Shown here piece after piece: positions 25,463-38,847 of a stretch of DNA of 64,000 nucleotides. A program made the position numbers and the translations under genes. The notes below the pieces were generated by a model. The model worked only from the letters and a program-made list of their open reading frames with translations. It was not told the DNA's origin and did not search any database. Where the stretch lies: NCBI GenBank assembly GCA_033961575.1, contig CM066728.1, forward strand, positions 99,090,852 through 99,154,851, read 5' to 3'. Origin of the DNA: Aselliscus stoliczkanus (lineage: Eukaryota; Chordata; Mammalia; Chiroptera; Hipposideridae). The first letter of the stretch is position 1. Every line of letters begins with the position of its first letter.

Positions 25463-25573
25463 GGGCCGGCCGAGTGGCGCGGTGGTTAAGTGCTGGCCTG
25501 GGAAGCCAGCAGCCCCAGTTCGGGTCCCACATATGAGGGCCAGTGACACTGCCCTAAAAAAAAAAAAAAAAAA
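25463..25573 (+). mobile_element. short tRNA-headed bat SINE (first half of a double SINE)
   Basis: A short-class copy from GGGCCGGCCGAGTGGCGCGG to GACACTGCCC plus A(18). It is followed by a 13-nt spacer and then a second SINE. The 13-bp AAAATTTAGAGAC at 25448-25460 recurs only after the second SINE (25726-25738), so both units lie inside one duplication. Confidence 0.95.
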
Positions 25574-25586
25574 GTCAACTAACTTT

Positions 25587-25725
25587 GGGCCGGCCGAGTG
25601 GCTCAGTTGGTTAAGAGTGCGGGCTGAGCTCTGAGGAAAGGCAGTTCGAGGCCAGCCGGAGCTGAGTTTCCGTTGAGCTGCCAACAGGTGGCAGGATGGC
25701 TCAGCTAAAAAATAAAAAAATAAAA
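25587..25725 (+). mobile_element. medium-class bat SINE (second half of a double SINE)
   Basis: It begins GGGCCGGCCGAGTGGCTCAG and continues through a pseudo-B box (CAGTTCGAGGCCAGCC) to CAGGTGGCAGGATGGCTCAG, then an A-rich tail. It is the same length class as the copy at 53908. Confidence 0.93.
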
Positions 25726-26229
25726 AAAATTTAGAGACGATACACATATTTCCCATATAGAATTCTAGACCTACAGTCTTGGAGTCTGACCAGCTTTGGG
25801 AAGATGCTTAAGCTGTTCAGCTAAGCAGAAAATGTTCAGATAAGTTTCAGCAATACTCTGGAAGGAGGCAGTAAGCTTTCTGGGAGAATAACATCTGAAG
25901 AAAAGGAGATTCCAAACCTCACTAGGTGATGGAGGAAAAAATAGCGAGAGACCCAAACAAAATCAGCACTATGTGAAATAGAGCCTGGATATTTCTGCTC
26001 ATGGTTTGCACCTCAGGGGTTGGTGTGGGAACTTTGCAGCTCGGGTATTATAACGGGGAAGGCTGTGCATGGCACAACTTATTCCCAGAAGTAAGCATCC
26101 GTTTTTTTTCTGTTGTTGTTATTTTTTTTGTTGTTTGATTTTTGTTTTAACCTGGGAAGTAATACAATATAATCAATCATGTGTAAAGAGAGAGGAATTA
26201 AAGAATACACACACACTCACACATACAAT

Positions 26230-26345
26230 TTTATTCCAAGACACACAGAGCTTAACTCATTTTATCTTTACAACAACTCTCGCTATAACACAGTTAGGTA
26301 GGTATTATTTTCCAAATTTTGTAGGGGACAAAGAAAGCATGCATT
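26230..26345 (-). repeat. MIR-like SINE fragment
   Basis: CATTTTATCTTTACAACAAC, GTTAGGTAGGTATTATTTTC and CAAATTTTGTAGGGGACAAA resemble the reverse strand of MIR ('CTCATTTAATCCTCACAACAA … GAGGTAGGTA'). Confidence 0.5.
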
Positions 26346-29159
26346 AGAGGGGAACATTCTTAACCTGATTGCTCAGTTAAGGGAAGGAATTAGTCTATTA
26401 CCCTAGTTCTCTCTGTCTAAAAAGACAGCGTTCTTCAGGCTGTATTTCATTGGTGGTGGTGGTTGATTTATGGAATTCAAACTCCAAGTCAGTGTTTAAC
26501 TGAACTGATTAAATAAAACAAAGAGATGGACACATTATATTATGTAATTCTTGAATTTTTAAATGTTACCAGAAAAACTTAAAATTATAGTTAAAAATGA
26601 CCTGTGTGTGTACAATAGTAATTCATTGTACAAAGATAGACTTCTGTTTGAATCAGATTTGTATATTATAACATATGCTGTAAGTTATAATTAACTATAA
26701 GTAAGATAATTGATTGTCTCAATTTGGGACTGAGAAATTTTCCGGGCCTCAGGATTTTCAGTACTATAATTTAGAAAGTCTTCAGCAAACCGGAAAGAAA
26801 TGATTGTCCTAAATAAGGCATTCTTAATGGCCTTTATGTTGCCTTGAAGTACAAATATTTAACAATTATATAGATAGAGAAAATAGGATCTGTGCATTGA
26901 ATTCAATAGAATATTTAAGTTCCAGATGCTATGTGCAAAATAATATCCCAGGCCCTTGGTAACCCAAAGATGAATAAAGCTAGCTTCAAGTCATTCAAAG
27001 GGCCTTGGATAAGAAAGACAATCCCGTGCTCAGGAAGTATATAAACTGTCTTACATTTGATAAAATGTACCTTAAAATTGAACACTGTGTAGCATTATAG
27101 GAGAATCTGTTCAATGCCAAGATTTGCAAAGATGCAAATATAGAAAACTTTTGAAAGACAGCGTGCAGTTTAATTGGAATAAATGAGAAATAAAGAAGGA
27201 TATTCCAAAATTTGATGGTAGTTCCACTTAAAGATTGGCACCCTGAGGAGTTCGGCAGACACACTCCCCAGTGAAGCAAGCATAAATAGTGAAAATTGTG
27301 TTCAAAAACAACTATTTTCTGTCTCTGGAAAATTTCTTAAAAGCATGTGGCAAATGAACAAACGTTTATTCAAGAAAGTCTACTAACACATGATGAGAAC
27401 AGTAAGAAACTAAGGCACTGATGCAGGACCTGCTCCCTTCCTTTTGCATCCCCCAACACAATTTAATAGAAGACCCATTTCAGGCTTGTGTGGCTGAGAA
27501 AACATGGCTTCTGTCATCTCAGCTCCCAACAACAGTTATAACAGCTTACCAGGAAGGGCGGATGCTAGCATGTCCCATCCCCTCCACCTCCAGAGATTCA
27601 GAGGATACATTCCTGGTGAGTGTGGTTGAGAGACTGGCAGCTTACTCCCTCCGCCCAACCCCACTATAGGGAGTAATAGGACATAGGCTCTACCCACAAC
27701 AGGCCGAAAATATGGGGCTCAGTCACTCTCCCTGCATTTTGCTGGTTCCTAGAGAGCCAAAATCAGATGACCACCTTTCTGCTTTCATTCAGTGCCTGGA
27801 GCAATGTCTTTGAGAATTCCCTAGGGTTATAGATAATACATAAGATAGAGAACTCTGAAGCTCTTCTGATAATATTTGCTTTTCTCTAGTTTTTCAGCTT
27901 TAATAGACTGAAAATTATAAAAGATAATAGTAAACAATGTTTTATTGGGCTTTTAGTTATATAGATGTATACATATATATTTAATAGAATATAGCTGTAT
28001 AGGAATACCATTTCTATATTTTATTGGAATTAAATTAGTATGAATTAGAATCTCATAAGTTAAGATTTATATGCCAAAACCTAGGGCAGACACAAAGAAA
28101 ATAAGTAAAAAAATGTAGTAACAAAAATCATTTAAAGAATGTCACACTAGAAATATTAATTTAATGCAGAAAAAGTAAGTAGAGGATAAATGTGTGAACC
28201 TGTCACCACACTATCACAATTCGTATCTTATACAAGTGAAATTTCAAATGAAAAAATTAAAAATCTGAACTAATACGTTTAAAAACTACCCCATTATTGC
28301 ATAAGTCTGTGACTATTCTAAAATTATGGAATTATTCAGTTGAAATAGGGAATTGTATAGTATGTAAATAAAGCTATTACTAGAGGAGGTTAGGGAAAAA
28401 TTAAGTATGTGTTTGGAAGGTGAGACTTTATTGGAGTGTTTGGAGTAGAGTATGTCTGTACCCATCAAAAGAAGAGTGCTGGTAGGAAACAATGATTGCA
28501 AAGTATCATAGTCCATGCTAAGTAAGAGAAACAGATTTCATTTTATATGGGAAACTAATAGGAATTCATCATTGTAGGTACCTTCGGAATCTCCAGCCAT
28601 GCTTGAATTCATTCAGCTATGTCGGCACCAAGTATTTGTATGGTCAATGTTTAATTACTCCTGGTGCTCATTGTTTCTTGAGGAAACATGACCTTGTACA
28701 GATCTGACATCAAAGTCTTTATTATACTTATATGAGATCATAATTTCTATAGATGTGGCTCTCCTGTCGCTATCTCCAGTCCACCGACACATAACAAGTG
28801 AACCTAATACTTGCATAACAGGAGCATCTTTATCAAATTAAAAGCAGCTAGCATGTTCTTCTGTTTCCTTTTCTTCAGCCTCCATAACCCAAGTTCTTTC
28901 AAGCAGTCCTCATACTCCATGGAATGAAATCTTTTCACAGCCCTGGTTGCTATCTGTCTCGTGACTGGGCTCTGGCACACAGGAAATGCTTACAGTCTGG
29001 CCTCTTCAAATATGTCTACCATATGCTTTAAAAGTGATTGACTTGAATCCATACCCTAGTTATACCCCTAACTAGTGTTCATTACCCAAAGGGTTATGTC
29101 CCACCTCCTTAATGCAATTCACTAAGTCCTCCTAGACATAAATCACATGTTACCATGCC

Positions 29160-29545
29160 TCTCAGGTATTTTTTCATAATTTCCAATGACTTATAGTCAG
29201 CTCCCCACATAAACTCCATGATTTGGCTATTGTTGATCCTCCTTCCTGAAATACTTTTCTTCCTCTCCTTGCTTTGTCTCCCTCACTCTTTTCCTCAGTA
29301 ACTCCTATATAACCTTCAAACACCAGCCCAACGTTATATGCAGGAAGGTTTGCCTGAACCAATAGGTTTTGAATTAGGTGTCCTTTCTTTGCAGTCCCAT
29401 AGTGTCTTCTTTGTTCCTCTAACAGGTGTTGAAATCTATTTATATGTGTCTGCCAAACTGTGTATTATTGGACATTGTACTTGATTTGTGTATGCCTCAA
29501 TCTTAGTCCAGTGTCTAGAACATAGTGAGCACTAAGGAAATGGTG
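29160..29545 (+). repeat. L2-type LINE 3' fragment
   Basis: TCCTTCCTGAAATACTTTTC, ACTCCTATATAACCTTCAAA, GGAAGGTTTGCCTGAACC and a terminus CTAGAACATAGTGAGCACTA follow the order of an L2 3' end. It is old and carries no ORF. Confidence 0.6.
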
Positions 29546-30334
29546 AATTGTACAACTGAACACAGTCTACACCAACCATTCTTCCAGGAATGCCATAATA
29601 ACTAAGGATATTCAGTAGCAAATTTCTTCTGAAATCAGGCATGTGCTCAATTGTTAAAGGAGTTGGAAAGGGGTATTGTGAGAAAATGCTTTCTTGTTTG
29701 GAAAAGATTATGTAACAGAGAGACTTAAGCTCATTATATCCTGTGACTTTCAAATGTGCCTTATAATTGTGCATTTCTAATTTTTGAGAACATTCCTATG
29801 AGACAAGATACAACACAGAAATCATAACAGATCCATGCATTCTCATCCCTCAAATCAACAGGAGAATTATCAAAGGCAAATTAGCAGCCTGGCTCATACC
29901 CTGATACTATAATACCCAGGGTCTTCTGGTTCAGATTCAGTTACTAACAAATATTGTCAAGCTAAGAGTTATAAATCTCACCCATACAGGCAAAGTAACT
30001 TTGATTTAGCACTGAAATTACATGCAAACTGTCTCAGTTTCATAACCAGCTTGTCAAAAGAATAACTTGCTCTTTTGAAATACATGATTCACTTACAGAT
30101 AGATCCCTTTCTTTGGCCTCGGGATTTCAATGGGTTGATTACAATGACATCACCTGCTTTCCAACACTGTTTGCAATGACCTTGCCTTGATTCACCTGGC
30201 CAGAAAAACAGTGATAAATACATGGTGCTTTGAGCCTTTGGATTAGCAAAACCCTTTCACATCGAATGTTTTATATAACCTGGTAAACTATATGGTGATA
30301 ATTATGAGGAAAATAGTGACAGGATGTTTCAAAT

Positions 30335-30545
30335 ATCAGTTCTAAAACTTTCTAGCTATGTGAACTTGGGAAATTTCTGAATGTGTCTGTGCTTCAGTTT
30401 TCTCATATGTAAAATAGGAATTAATGATATGCATTTTTTAGGGCTTTTGCGGGGATTCAATAAGTAAATACAATAAGTAAATTTGGGACAATGCCTGGTA
30501 CATGGTAAGATTTCAAACCGTCTGTTATTGTGATTGAAAATACAT
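30335..30545 (+). repeat. MIR SINE
   Basis: TTTCTAGCTATGTGAACTTG, GTGCTTCAGTTTTCTCATAT, GTAAAATAGGAATTAATGAT and ACAATGCCTGGTACATGGTA follow the MIR consensus from core to 3' end. Confidence 0.75.
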
Positions 30546-31326
30546 GTTTGAAAATAATTTTACACACACTACTCCTTATTTCTTCCATTACCTAAATATT
30601 TATAGAAACGCAGTTTCTGTGTTTTCATTCGTTTTCTTGGATTTTTTATTTTTTTTTAGTCCAGCTGCTTCACCCAGAAAAGGCAATATCTGTTATTACC
30701 AAGACGGTTAGCTAATAAAGAAGATAAAGAGACGTTATTAGCCAAGGTCACTGTTTTTTTTTTGAAAGGTGTCTGGATATATAGAGCAATAAAACAACAA
30801 TGGTTTTTTTATATGTGTTAGAGGGAAATATTTCTGTACAGTTACCACATTGTCAGTTAAAAATATATCCCCTCAGTTTCCATAATATGATTTTTGTTTT
30901 TTATCCATGAAAACAAAGATTCAATTTCCCTTCCGGTCTTTGTGGCTGTTTCCAGATGCTTTTCCTACCCCCAGCTCTTCCCCAAGCCACCATTAAGGAA
31001 TCTTTTACTGCTTGAAAAGTTTTAATATTCAGCAGGTTAAGGAAAGCCATGGTCAGCTTTAGAAATTTAGTCTCTGCTGAGCTTTCAAGATGTCAAGACC
31101 CTAAAATAATATGAACAGCAGGAGTACTAAATCTTTCATTATTTCCAGTTTCCCCTTGAGCATACTGACTTTGCAATAAAGAAGCTGTCATTTACACTCT
31201 TCTTTATTGCAAGGTAGGTAATAGCTACGGGGAGAAAAAAAGAAGGAACTGTGTCAAGTTAGCCTGACTGCCATTATGATTAATGTGTAATCATCGCACA
31301 TTTGCATCTACTCTTTTTATATACAG

Positions 31327-31463
31327 GTACTTCATAGATTGGAAGAGTGATGGGGACAGCTACTTTATAATAGATGGGACTGAAGGAACCATCGCCACTA
31401 ATGAATTGCTGGACAGAGAAAGCACTGCGCAGTATAATTTCTCCATAATTGCAAGTAAAGTTA
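31327..31463 (+). CDS. CDH12: CDH12 coding exon, 137 nt (EC4 body)
   Basis: The acceptor is TATACAG, with AG at 31325-31326, and the donor is a strong GTAAGT starting at 31464. The first base completes the arginine codon begun in the previous exon. The peptide [17 protein letters not shown] leads into [19 protein letters not shown] and SIIASKV. LDRE is the conserved cadherin strand motif carrying a calcium-binding Glu, and NFS is a potential N-glycosylation site. The exon ends with one base (A) of a serine codon completed by GT at the start of the next exon. The 137-nt length is as expected for the family. The following intron bases keep the frame open for about 33 codons to 31561, which is chance and not coding. 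I recall YFTIDG in human where this copy has YFIIDG. Confidence 0.97.
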
Positions 31464-31862
31464 GTAAGTATGTCGTGGACGGGTTCAATGTTATACTGCA
31501 GCTTTTGGATTTAACACTCTTAAATGAGTCCCCGCTGAGGTGTTTTTCATTTTTGGGCTGACAGCGGAGTGGTCTCCTGGGGAAACTCAGAAACCTGTTC
31601 CTTTTCGTCATAGCATAAGTCCAGGGAAATTGTGACAGCTGCCAGGGAACACTGTTTGCATGTTTGCATGAATATCTAGTAGTGCATTTCATTGTGTGAC
31701 CTCAACCCTTTCCACACCGTAATCTCAAAAATCCACTGGACCCCCAACTTCTCTTCCACACCACATCTCTCTCTGTTATTGGGAGCTTTGTAGGCGAGGC
31801 CGAGGAAATAATTATAAAATCCTCCATTCTGAAATATTGTCTGAAACTGAAGAGAGCATTTT

Positions 31863-31990
31863 CTTTTTGTTGTTGTTGTTGTTTTTTGTTTTTTTGAGGG
31901 CAGTGTCACTGGCCCTCATATGTGGGACCCGAACTGGGGCCGCTGGCTTCCCAAGCCAGCGCATTAACCACCGCGCCACTCAGTGGGCCC
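31863..31990 (-). mobile_element. short tRNA-headed bat SINE
   Basis: A reverse-strand copy with a T-rich (TTG)n tail at its left. It ends at GGGCCCACTGAGTGGCGCGG read on the opposite strand. The target-site duplication is GAAGAGAGCATTTT (31849-31862) against GAAGGGAGCATTTT (31991-32004). Confidence 0.95.
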
Positions 31991-32659
31991 GAAGGGAGCA
32001 TTTTTTAAAGCACCCCTCTTCCTTCTCTCTTCTTTCATTAGAATATAATTTTTTAAATGAATATCACTGTGGAATAACAGGAGTTTTAATACAAATTTTC
32101 ACAGAATCGCTCAGGATCTATAGAATTGTTAGAATTGATTTCTTGTGCTGGTTTCCGCTTGGTCCAAGAGAGAACCTTGTAGACTGAGAGTGATTATAGG
32201 TCTTATTTGCCTGGCAGGGTAATCAAAGGTATTATCACAACTTCCTAAGGTAACAGATTAGGGTGGGAGTGGTGACATCTGACTGGCACCATAGTTGTTT
32301 GTAAGAGAAGTGCACCTTCTGACCAGTCCTTCTGCATATTGTCTCGAACGATTTGGGGAAATCCCTTCTGAGTATTTTTCATTTTGTGTCCTTCTGATTT
32401 CATTTTGTGCATCTGGTACAAATACTTGGCTTGCTAACTTCACCTCTCTGTCCTGGGAAAAGCTAACTGTGCATGTTTCTGTTGAGCATTTTTTTTTTTT
32501 AATCAATCTCAACTCAGTGGGTTGCATATATGAAACAGTTTTGTTTATCTTCAGCAACTACTTCCAAACATGAGTAGTCAGGCACTACTCCCAGTCCTGA
32601 GTGATATCTTTAGCTGATTTCATTACTTTTAGGTTACTTTGATGGTCAAAGGTAAACCT

Positions 32660-33020
32660 AACATAAGCTTCCACCTTGTTGGAAGAGCCACCTGTCACGT
32701 AAGAAGATTGACACTGAGGCTACCATACTTCACATGGTGGTGGTCAGGTTGACAGTCCCAACTCAACTCAGCCTTCCAACCATACCTACCAGTGTGCTGG
32801 GTATGTAAGCAAAACATGGATCCCCCAGTCTAAGCCACCTACTAGCACAATATCACAATACAACCTCTGTCAACACTATTGGAATGGAATATATAGTCTC
32901 CAGTCTAATTCTTCCCAGATTAGTGCCCACAACATTGTGAGAAATACAAAAATTATAATTCTTTGAAGCAACTACATTTTGGGGTCGTTTATTGTTACAC
33001 AGCAATAGACGACTGCAGAA
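32660..33020 (+). repeat. ancient LTR-like fragment (MLT1-like 3' end)
   Basis: The right end, GCAACTACATTTTGGGGTCG followed by TTACACAGCAATAGACGACT, resembles the common MaLR LTR terminus ('AGCCACTAAGTTTTGGGGTGGTTTGTTACGCAGCAATAGATAACT'). The left part is too diverged to call. Confidence 0.45.
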
Positions 33021-36000
33021 CTGAGTGACACTATCAGTTGAAACTATGATTTCTTGCTTATGGGTTGGAGTGGAAAAGAGAGTGGGAAATATAAATGCAC
33101 AAATCTCTCTTACCTGACTCCATATAATGCTCCATCCTTTGCCACTTCTTCAAGGGCTAAAACGGAATGGCAGTAAAGGCAGTTGCCTAAACAAGGTCCT
33201 TTCAGTTGATTTTGGAGTTATTTGATATTGGCAGGGGGAATGCAGTCTGGCATCCCATCTGCATGGGAACTTGATATGGGCACCCCATGGGAGACCTTAC
33301 AGCTCCCTAATTCCAGGGCAACCTTCCACTGCAGGCAATCTTCGGTGACTTAATAACATGATTTCTCAACTTCAGTTCCTTTCTGCTGTGTCCACTTGAC
33401 TCTGAGGAAATTCCCACAAAATCTTGTCATTCTAATCAGGCACATTACAGGCTGCTCTTCCTGCCATATCCTTTTTCTGTCCTGTCATCTCCTTTCAAAT
33501 CCTCCCTCCATGCTCAGCCAGGCTCTGAAAGCAGACCATATAGCTGCCTGAGCAGACACATTATCTGGACAAAAGAATGTCAGCCTCCCTTTTTTAGGAG
33601 CCCCACCCGGTTCTCTTTGTTTTCCTAACAGCTCCTTTCACGCTTGGCATCTTTCTTCCCTCCCATACCATATCTTAATTACAGTTATACTCCTTATTCG
33701 TACTCATTATTCTTTTCATTCTAACTCTCAGTTATTCCATTCATCTAGAATGTTGGGGACAGCTTAACCATATTCTAGTGAGAAAATAAACTTTACTTTT
33801 CTAAGGTCTTTGGCAAGAGTAGTGAAATTGACTTGTCTGTTATTGAGGATAAGACCTCTGTGAACAATATTGTTCTCTCTAATGTCTCAGACATAGTAAG
33901 TGACAACTGACCAAAGGCAGTCTTTTTAGATAACTTCTATTTATCAAAGACTGATTATCCATAATAGAAGATTTTTAATTAGAAGACTATCCAATGTAAT
34001 CTAAACTGTCTTATGAATGCTCACACAAAACACGTGCATCTTTTTTTGAAATAGGATTGGTAGGTCCCATATCTTTAGTCAAGGTGACAGTCTCAGGATA
34101 GTTCATTGATCATTTGCTTTGTAGCTCTGAAAGGTCTGTTCTCCCCACTGGCTATGTAGGCCACGCAAACTATCTTCATGGCATAGGGGCACTTGTAGTA
34201 GCATGTCTTGAGCCTTCAGTCAGAGCTTTCAGCTGAAACTATTTGGAAAATGGAGGGAGAGTACACACCCTTACAATGGAAGCAAGTCCCATCATTCCTC
34301 AAAAGCTTAGTTTGTTTTTTTGTTCTTTTTGTTTTTTTTAAGCTTAGGGAATTCTATTTTTAAAATTATAAATACCATTAGGGCACACACTGGCTCTGTC
34401 ACTCCAACCCTCTGGCTGTAGTATTTACCTAAATTGAAATTGAAAAACCCTAGTGTGTAGAGTCTCATAGACTATGTTGGCCCTTACTGGGACACATGCA
34501 GACTTGTGACTTTGACACATAATCCATAAATGTGCACAATATAAGAGTGAAGCCAAACTAATATTTCTAAACTATCCCCTCCTGGTCTATTCCAGAATCT
34601 ATTTAAAGTCAATTGTGTGGATTTTAGAGCCCTTGGGAAGCCTTCTGGGGTCAACACCATATATCTGTGTGAAAAATAAAGAGGCTAAACACATACCACG
34701 TGGTAATATCAGATTCTGCAATAAGAGTAGTTTATTGTGGGCTTTATTTGGCTTTAATTTACAGAGTTTAAAAGTAAACTTTATATTCTAATGCATAAGA
34801 CTGTTTTCATTGATTGAACTAGCCAGCTGAGCAGAAAACTATCATCATAGTGAATGACTGAGAAATAAATAGCCCACACTTGCCCTGCCAAGAAGAACAC
34901 AATTGTGTAAGTATACCTTATTGCAGATTGAACTAGAGTATGTTTGGCCCTGACTCTTCTATAAAACCTCTCAGATGAAATAAACCAGTACAATGATGGA
35001 ACAAATTTCAATTAATTAAAAAGCAGCAATTAATCAGTGTTGCTGTAGTTGGGAGATCCAAATAACTTTATTAGGCTTCTAATAATTATTTTATGTATTA
35101 CTGCTTTGCTGTTTTAGTGATGCTAATCTTGAGACTTTTTAAAGAGATGGAGTCTCCAAAAATTCACTTCATTCCAATTTTCGGAAATTTTCAACATGCA
35201 AATATTTCTACTTCGTTTTTTGTATTTTTTCAGTGTTAGTATAATAAATATTATTAGGCAAAAATAATAAAAATAATTACATTAAAACCCGAGAATATAT
35301 TTTCTATAATTATAAAATAAACTTGATACCCAAAGTTTGTTTTAAAATTTTAATATTATAAAATGATACCCAAGATACTTCTTTTCTTGGTCATGTAGCT
35401 ATATGGGTGACGATGGATTTTTTTCCTTTCATTGTGGAATAGGTCAAAAACCAGTGAATTGACTCACTAAATGCTGTATTTGGGTGGAATTTTGTATGTA
35501 CATATATTATTATGAGTCAGGATTAAATTATTGGACATTTAATTTTAAAGTTACTTGGTAAATAGAGCTTTTCTTTTTTAATTCTTTTTACTTCAACATA
35601 ATATAAGTTAATCATCTTCATATCTACAGAAAAATCAACCTCTGGGATTACTATCCATAATCCAGGCTCAGCATAAATGCAAACATTTGTTTATATAAAC
35701 TTGTGTAGAATATTCTTTATATAGTGCTCTATTTGTTGTGGGTTAGGAGAAAACTAAGCAGCAGATATCTCTCCCTAATTTGGCCAGTCTTTCTTCAAAA
35801 AGTTATTATAATTCCTATGCCTTCAATTGATAATAAGCATGCTTGGGTTGGCCTTTTCTTCTCAACAACTGTTCTGTAACTTTTCAGCCCTGCCCACCTG
35901 CATCAGAATAACCTGAGATAGTTTTAAAGGACATATTTCTGGACCCCAGTGAAGACATACTGAATCAGAATTTCAGGGAGTACTGCTAAGAAATATTCAT

Positions 36001-36930
36001 TTTAGACAAGCTCCCTAGGTCATTCTAGAGGATGCTAATTCTGGAACCAAAATGCCAAATTCTCTGGTACCCTAAAGATTTGGGGGAATGAAACAGTGGA
36101 ATCAGTTACCATGAATAGATATACTTAGTCAGAGAGTTTGTTGACTTTTGAGGACTAATTATAACCATTGGATTCAACTGTAGATTAGAGTTATTTTTTC
36201 TTCCTTCTATTGCTCAGATAATTGCCCTGCCCTTACTTCTCATGGACACCTTATTTCACATATATGAATCTAGGTAGTTTATACATTGTTCTGTAATTTC
36301 CTTTCTTTTTTCCTAAGTAACTCTGTGAAACTATTTTGTATTTTCAATGAAAGGTAAGTTTGACTTATACTAGTATTGACAACATTTCAGTAGTGCTTGT
36401 GAGAATTATAATTTGAAGTAAGAATTACATCATTTTAAAAATTTATATAATAGTAACAGTCATACCATTTCATAAAGCCTTGTGATATATTATATACATG
36501 GAAATAGTAATCATTAACACCACCATAATCATCAACTTAATTTAGAAATACCTTTTTTTCTTATTATTATATGCTGTGTAAATATAATGAATTCAAATTT
36601 ATGTTGCAATAGTTTATATTTTATTTTACGCTTTCAACTACTTATGGGTATACTAATGTCATGAAGCTGCTTAAGAGTACTTTCAATCAGTATAATTTCT
36701 CCATAAAAATCACATACACAACAATAATGCCAGACTTAATTTTTATTTTCTTAATTAGTATTCAGTTTTCTCAAGAAATTAAAACTACATGATGAGCTTT
36801 TCACTTAAAGGTTGAAATTTGGATAACATATTATATATAGGGTATATACAGAAAATTCCTTTTAACATCACATACCAAAAATGAAAATAAAAAATAAGCA
36901 ATGTTTTTACATGAAAAATGTTATGTTATT

Positions 36931-37039
36931 GGGCCGGCCGAGTGGCGCGGTGGTTAAGCGCTGGCTTGGGAAATCAGCGGCCCGGGTTCGGTCCCACATG
37001 TGAGGGCCAGTGACACTGCCCTCAAAAAAAAAAAAAAAA
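36931..37039 (+). mobile_element. short tRNA-headed bat SINE
   Basis: A complete short copy with A(16) tail. A perfect 11-bp target-site duplication GTTATGTTATT lies at 36920-36930 and 37040-37050. Confidence 0.97.
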
Positions 37040-37909
37040 GTTATGTTATTGACATCATGTACTATATTTCATTTTATCTATTTGTTTAGTGATCCTCTCA
37101 AGTATGAAATTCTTATATCAACAACTTTATCTTATGCATCTTTGATGCCCATGGTCTCTCATACTCTCTGGAACATATGGCTACGTACATTATTAATGAA
37201 TAAATAGTGGGTAGGTTTATAGTGGTTGAAATATATTTTACATCTTAAGTAAACAATATTTATATAACTTTTATTAATTTTTCAAGAAATTTATATTTAT
37301 TGTGACAGCAACATTTTATTACACATTGATTTGTTTATTTCTTGGTATATAGTAAATGCCATCCTTTGTGCTCAGGGCATGAGGTTTACAAAGAAAACAT
37401 ATTTTTCACAGATGGGCTTACAGTCTAATGGGCATCAAACAAGGTACACTGGCAATAAGGATACCATATTATAATGATAACATGGAAAATGAGTAAATAA
37501 GCAGGGTATTGTGGTTCACACAAAAATATACAAAAAGCTATGCTAGGTGGTGGAGATGGCATATGCCAAGGTCCAAAAGTGGAAGAAGGCATAAGATACT
37601 CAAAGAATTATAAAGCAATTTAGTGTAGGGGGGAAAAATGAGAGTGAGCAGAGGGTAAAATTCCTCTGTCTGTCTGTCTCTTTGTTTCTGTTCCCCTGTG
37701 TCTGTGCTCTCTCCTTACTTATCTCTTCCCAGTCATCCTCTCTCACAAATAAAGAGAAACCAGATAAGAAATAGGAAGTTTTTCTTTTTCTTTTCTTTTT
37801 TTTTTTAACCCCTGGGATATTCTGATGTTTTGATCTGATGCTGAAGTAAATAGGTAAACACTGAAGAGATATAATCAAAGACAGAATTTGATTGGACTGG
37901 TATTTTTTG

Positions 37910-38500
37910 AAAATTTATGTTGGTTGCAGAAAGGTGAAAGGATTGGAAGAAAGCAGGATTGGAGGATGAAAAAAATAGTAAAAGGATTTTGTAGTAATCT
38001 GAGAAAGAAACTTTGATGGTTTATAAAGTAATGGAAGAGAGGTTAAAAAGAAATGGAGAAATTAGAGAGAAAGTTAAGAGGTGGAATTGTGATAATTGAC
38101 ATCAACTGGTTGTGGGAATGAGCTAAATGAGGAGTCACTATTATTGGTGAGACGTCTAGATAGACAGGGAAGAAAAATGGAAAATAAAGAAACAGAACAA
38201 GGTATTGGGCTAAGTTTGTGAGTTCAGTTTTGAATAGGTTAAATTTGATGTTCTTGCTGCTTATACAAATAGTCATATAATCGGTATGTATACTGGTCAA
38301 GAAATCAGGATGGAGATTGAAGTTTGATAAATAAAGTTAAGATTGATAAACATATAGAATAATGAGTATATGAGTATGAAAGATGAGAAGTGGGTCAATG
38401 ATGTATACCAAAGCCAAGGGATGGCAGAAAAATTGGAAAAGAACAAACTAGATGCTAATGGGTAGAAGTGGATAGAGAGATATTTAAGAGTTAAAAACAA
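37910..38500 (+). repeat. ancient dispersed repeat, family not assigned
   Basis: Text such as GGTTGCAGAAAGGTGAAAGG, GTAGTAATCTGAGAAAG and GTGAGTTCAGTTTTGAATAG followed by TTAAATTTGATGTTCTTGCT matches, at low identity, a widespread old mammalian repeat ('GAGTTCAGTTTTGGACATGTTAAGTTTGAGATGCC'). I do not assign a family. Confidence 0.4.
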
Positions 38501-38736
38501 CATTTGTGTCAACTCATTTGATGAGAATTATAAAAGAAAGGAAGGGTAGAGGATAAAACACAGCTTTGTGTTTTGTGCATTATATTCTCATTGTGTCTGA
38601 TACTTAGTTGGTTATAAGGAATGGAAAATAATATATAATCTTATATTAATGGTTATATATTTTGTAAGTGTGTGTTTCAGAAATGTGATTGTTTACTAAC
38701 ACCTATTAAGTAGTTGTATAAAATCACCTCATTTTC

Positions 38737-38847
38737 TTTTCTTTTTTTTTTTGAGGGCAGTGTCACTGGCCCTCATATGTGGGACCCGAACCGGGGCCGC
38801 TGGCTTCCCAAGCCAGCTCTTAACCACTGCGCCACTCGGCCGGCCCC
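38737..38847 (-). mobile_element. short tRNA-headed bat SINE
   Basis: A reverse-strand copy, T-rich at 38737-38753 and ending GCCGGCCCC at the right. A perfect 17-bp target-site duplication AAAATCACCTCATTTTC lies at 38720-38736 and 38848-38864, the longest clean duplication in the window. Confidence 0.97.

Larger units (their letters stand above)
21253..31326 (+). other. CDH12: CDH12 intron, 10,074 bp
   Basis: This intron separates the 254- and 137-nt exons. It contains a hAT-type element, three SINEs (two of them joined), a large (CCTT)n tract, and L2 and MIR fragments. 26400-28800 holds no repeat I recognise, and the short ORFs there look random. Confidence 0.9.

Noticed and set aside
27421..27669. 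82-codon ORF in a relatively GC-rich patch of intron
   Set aside because: No known motif, no start context or splice partners, and the sequence looks like ordinary intron or unrecognised old repeat.
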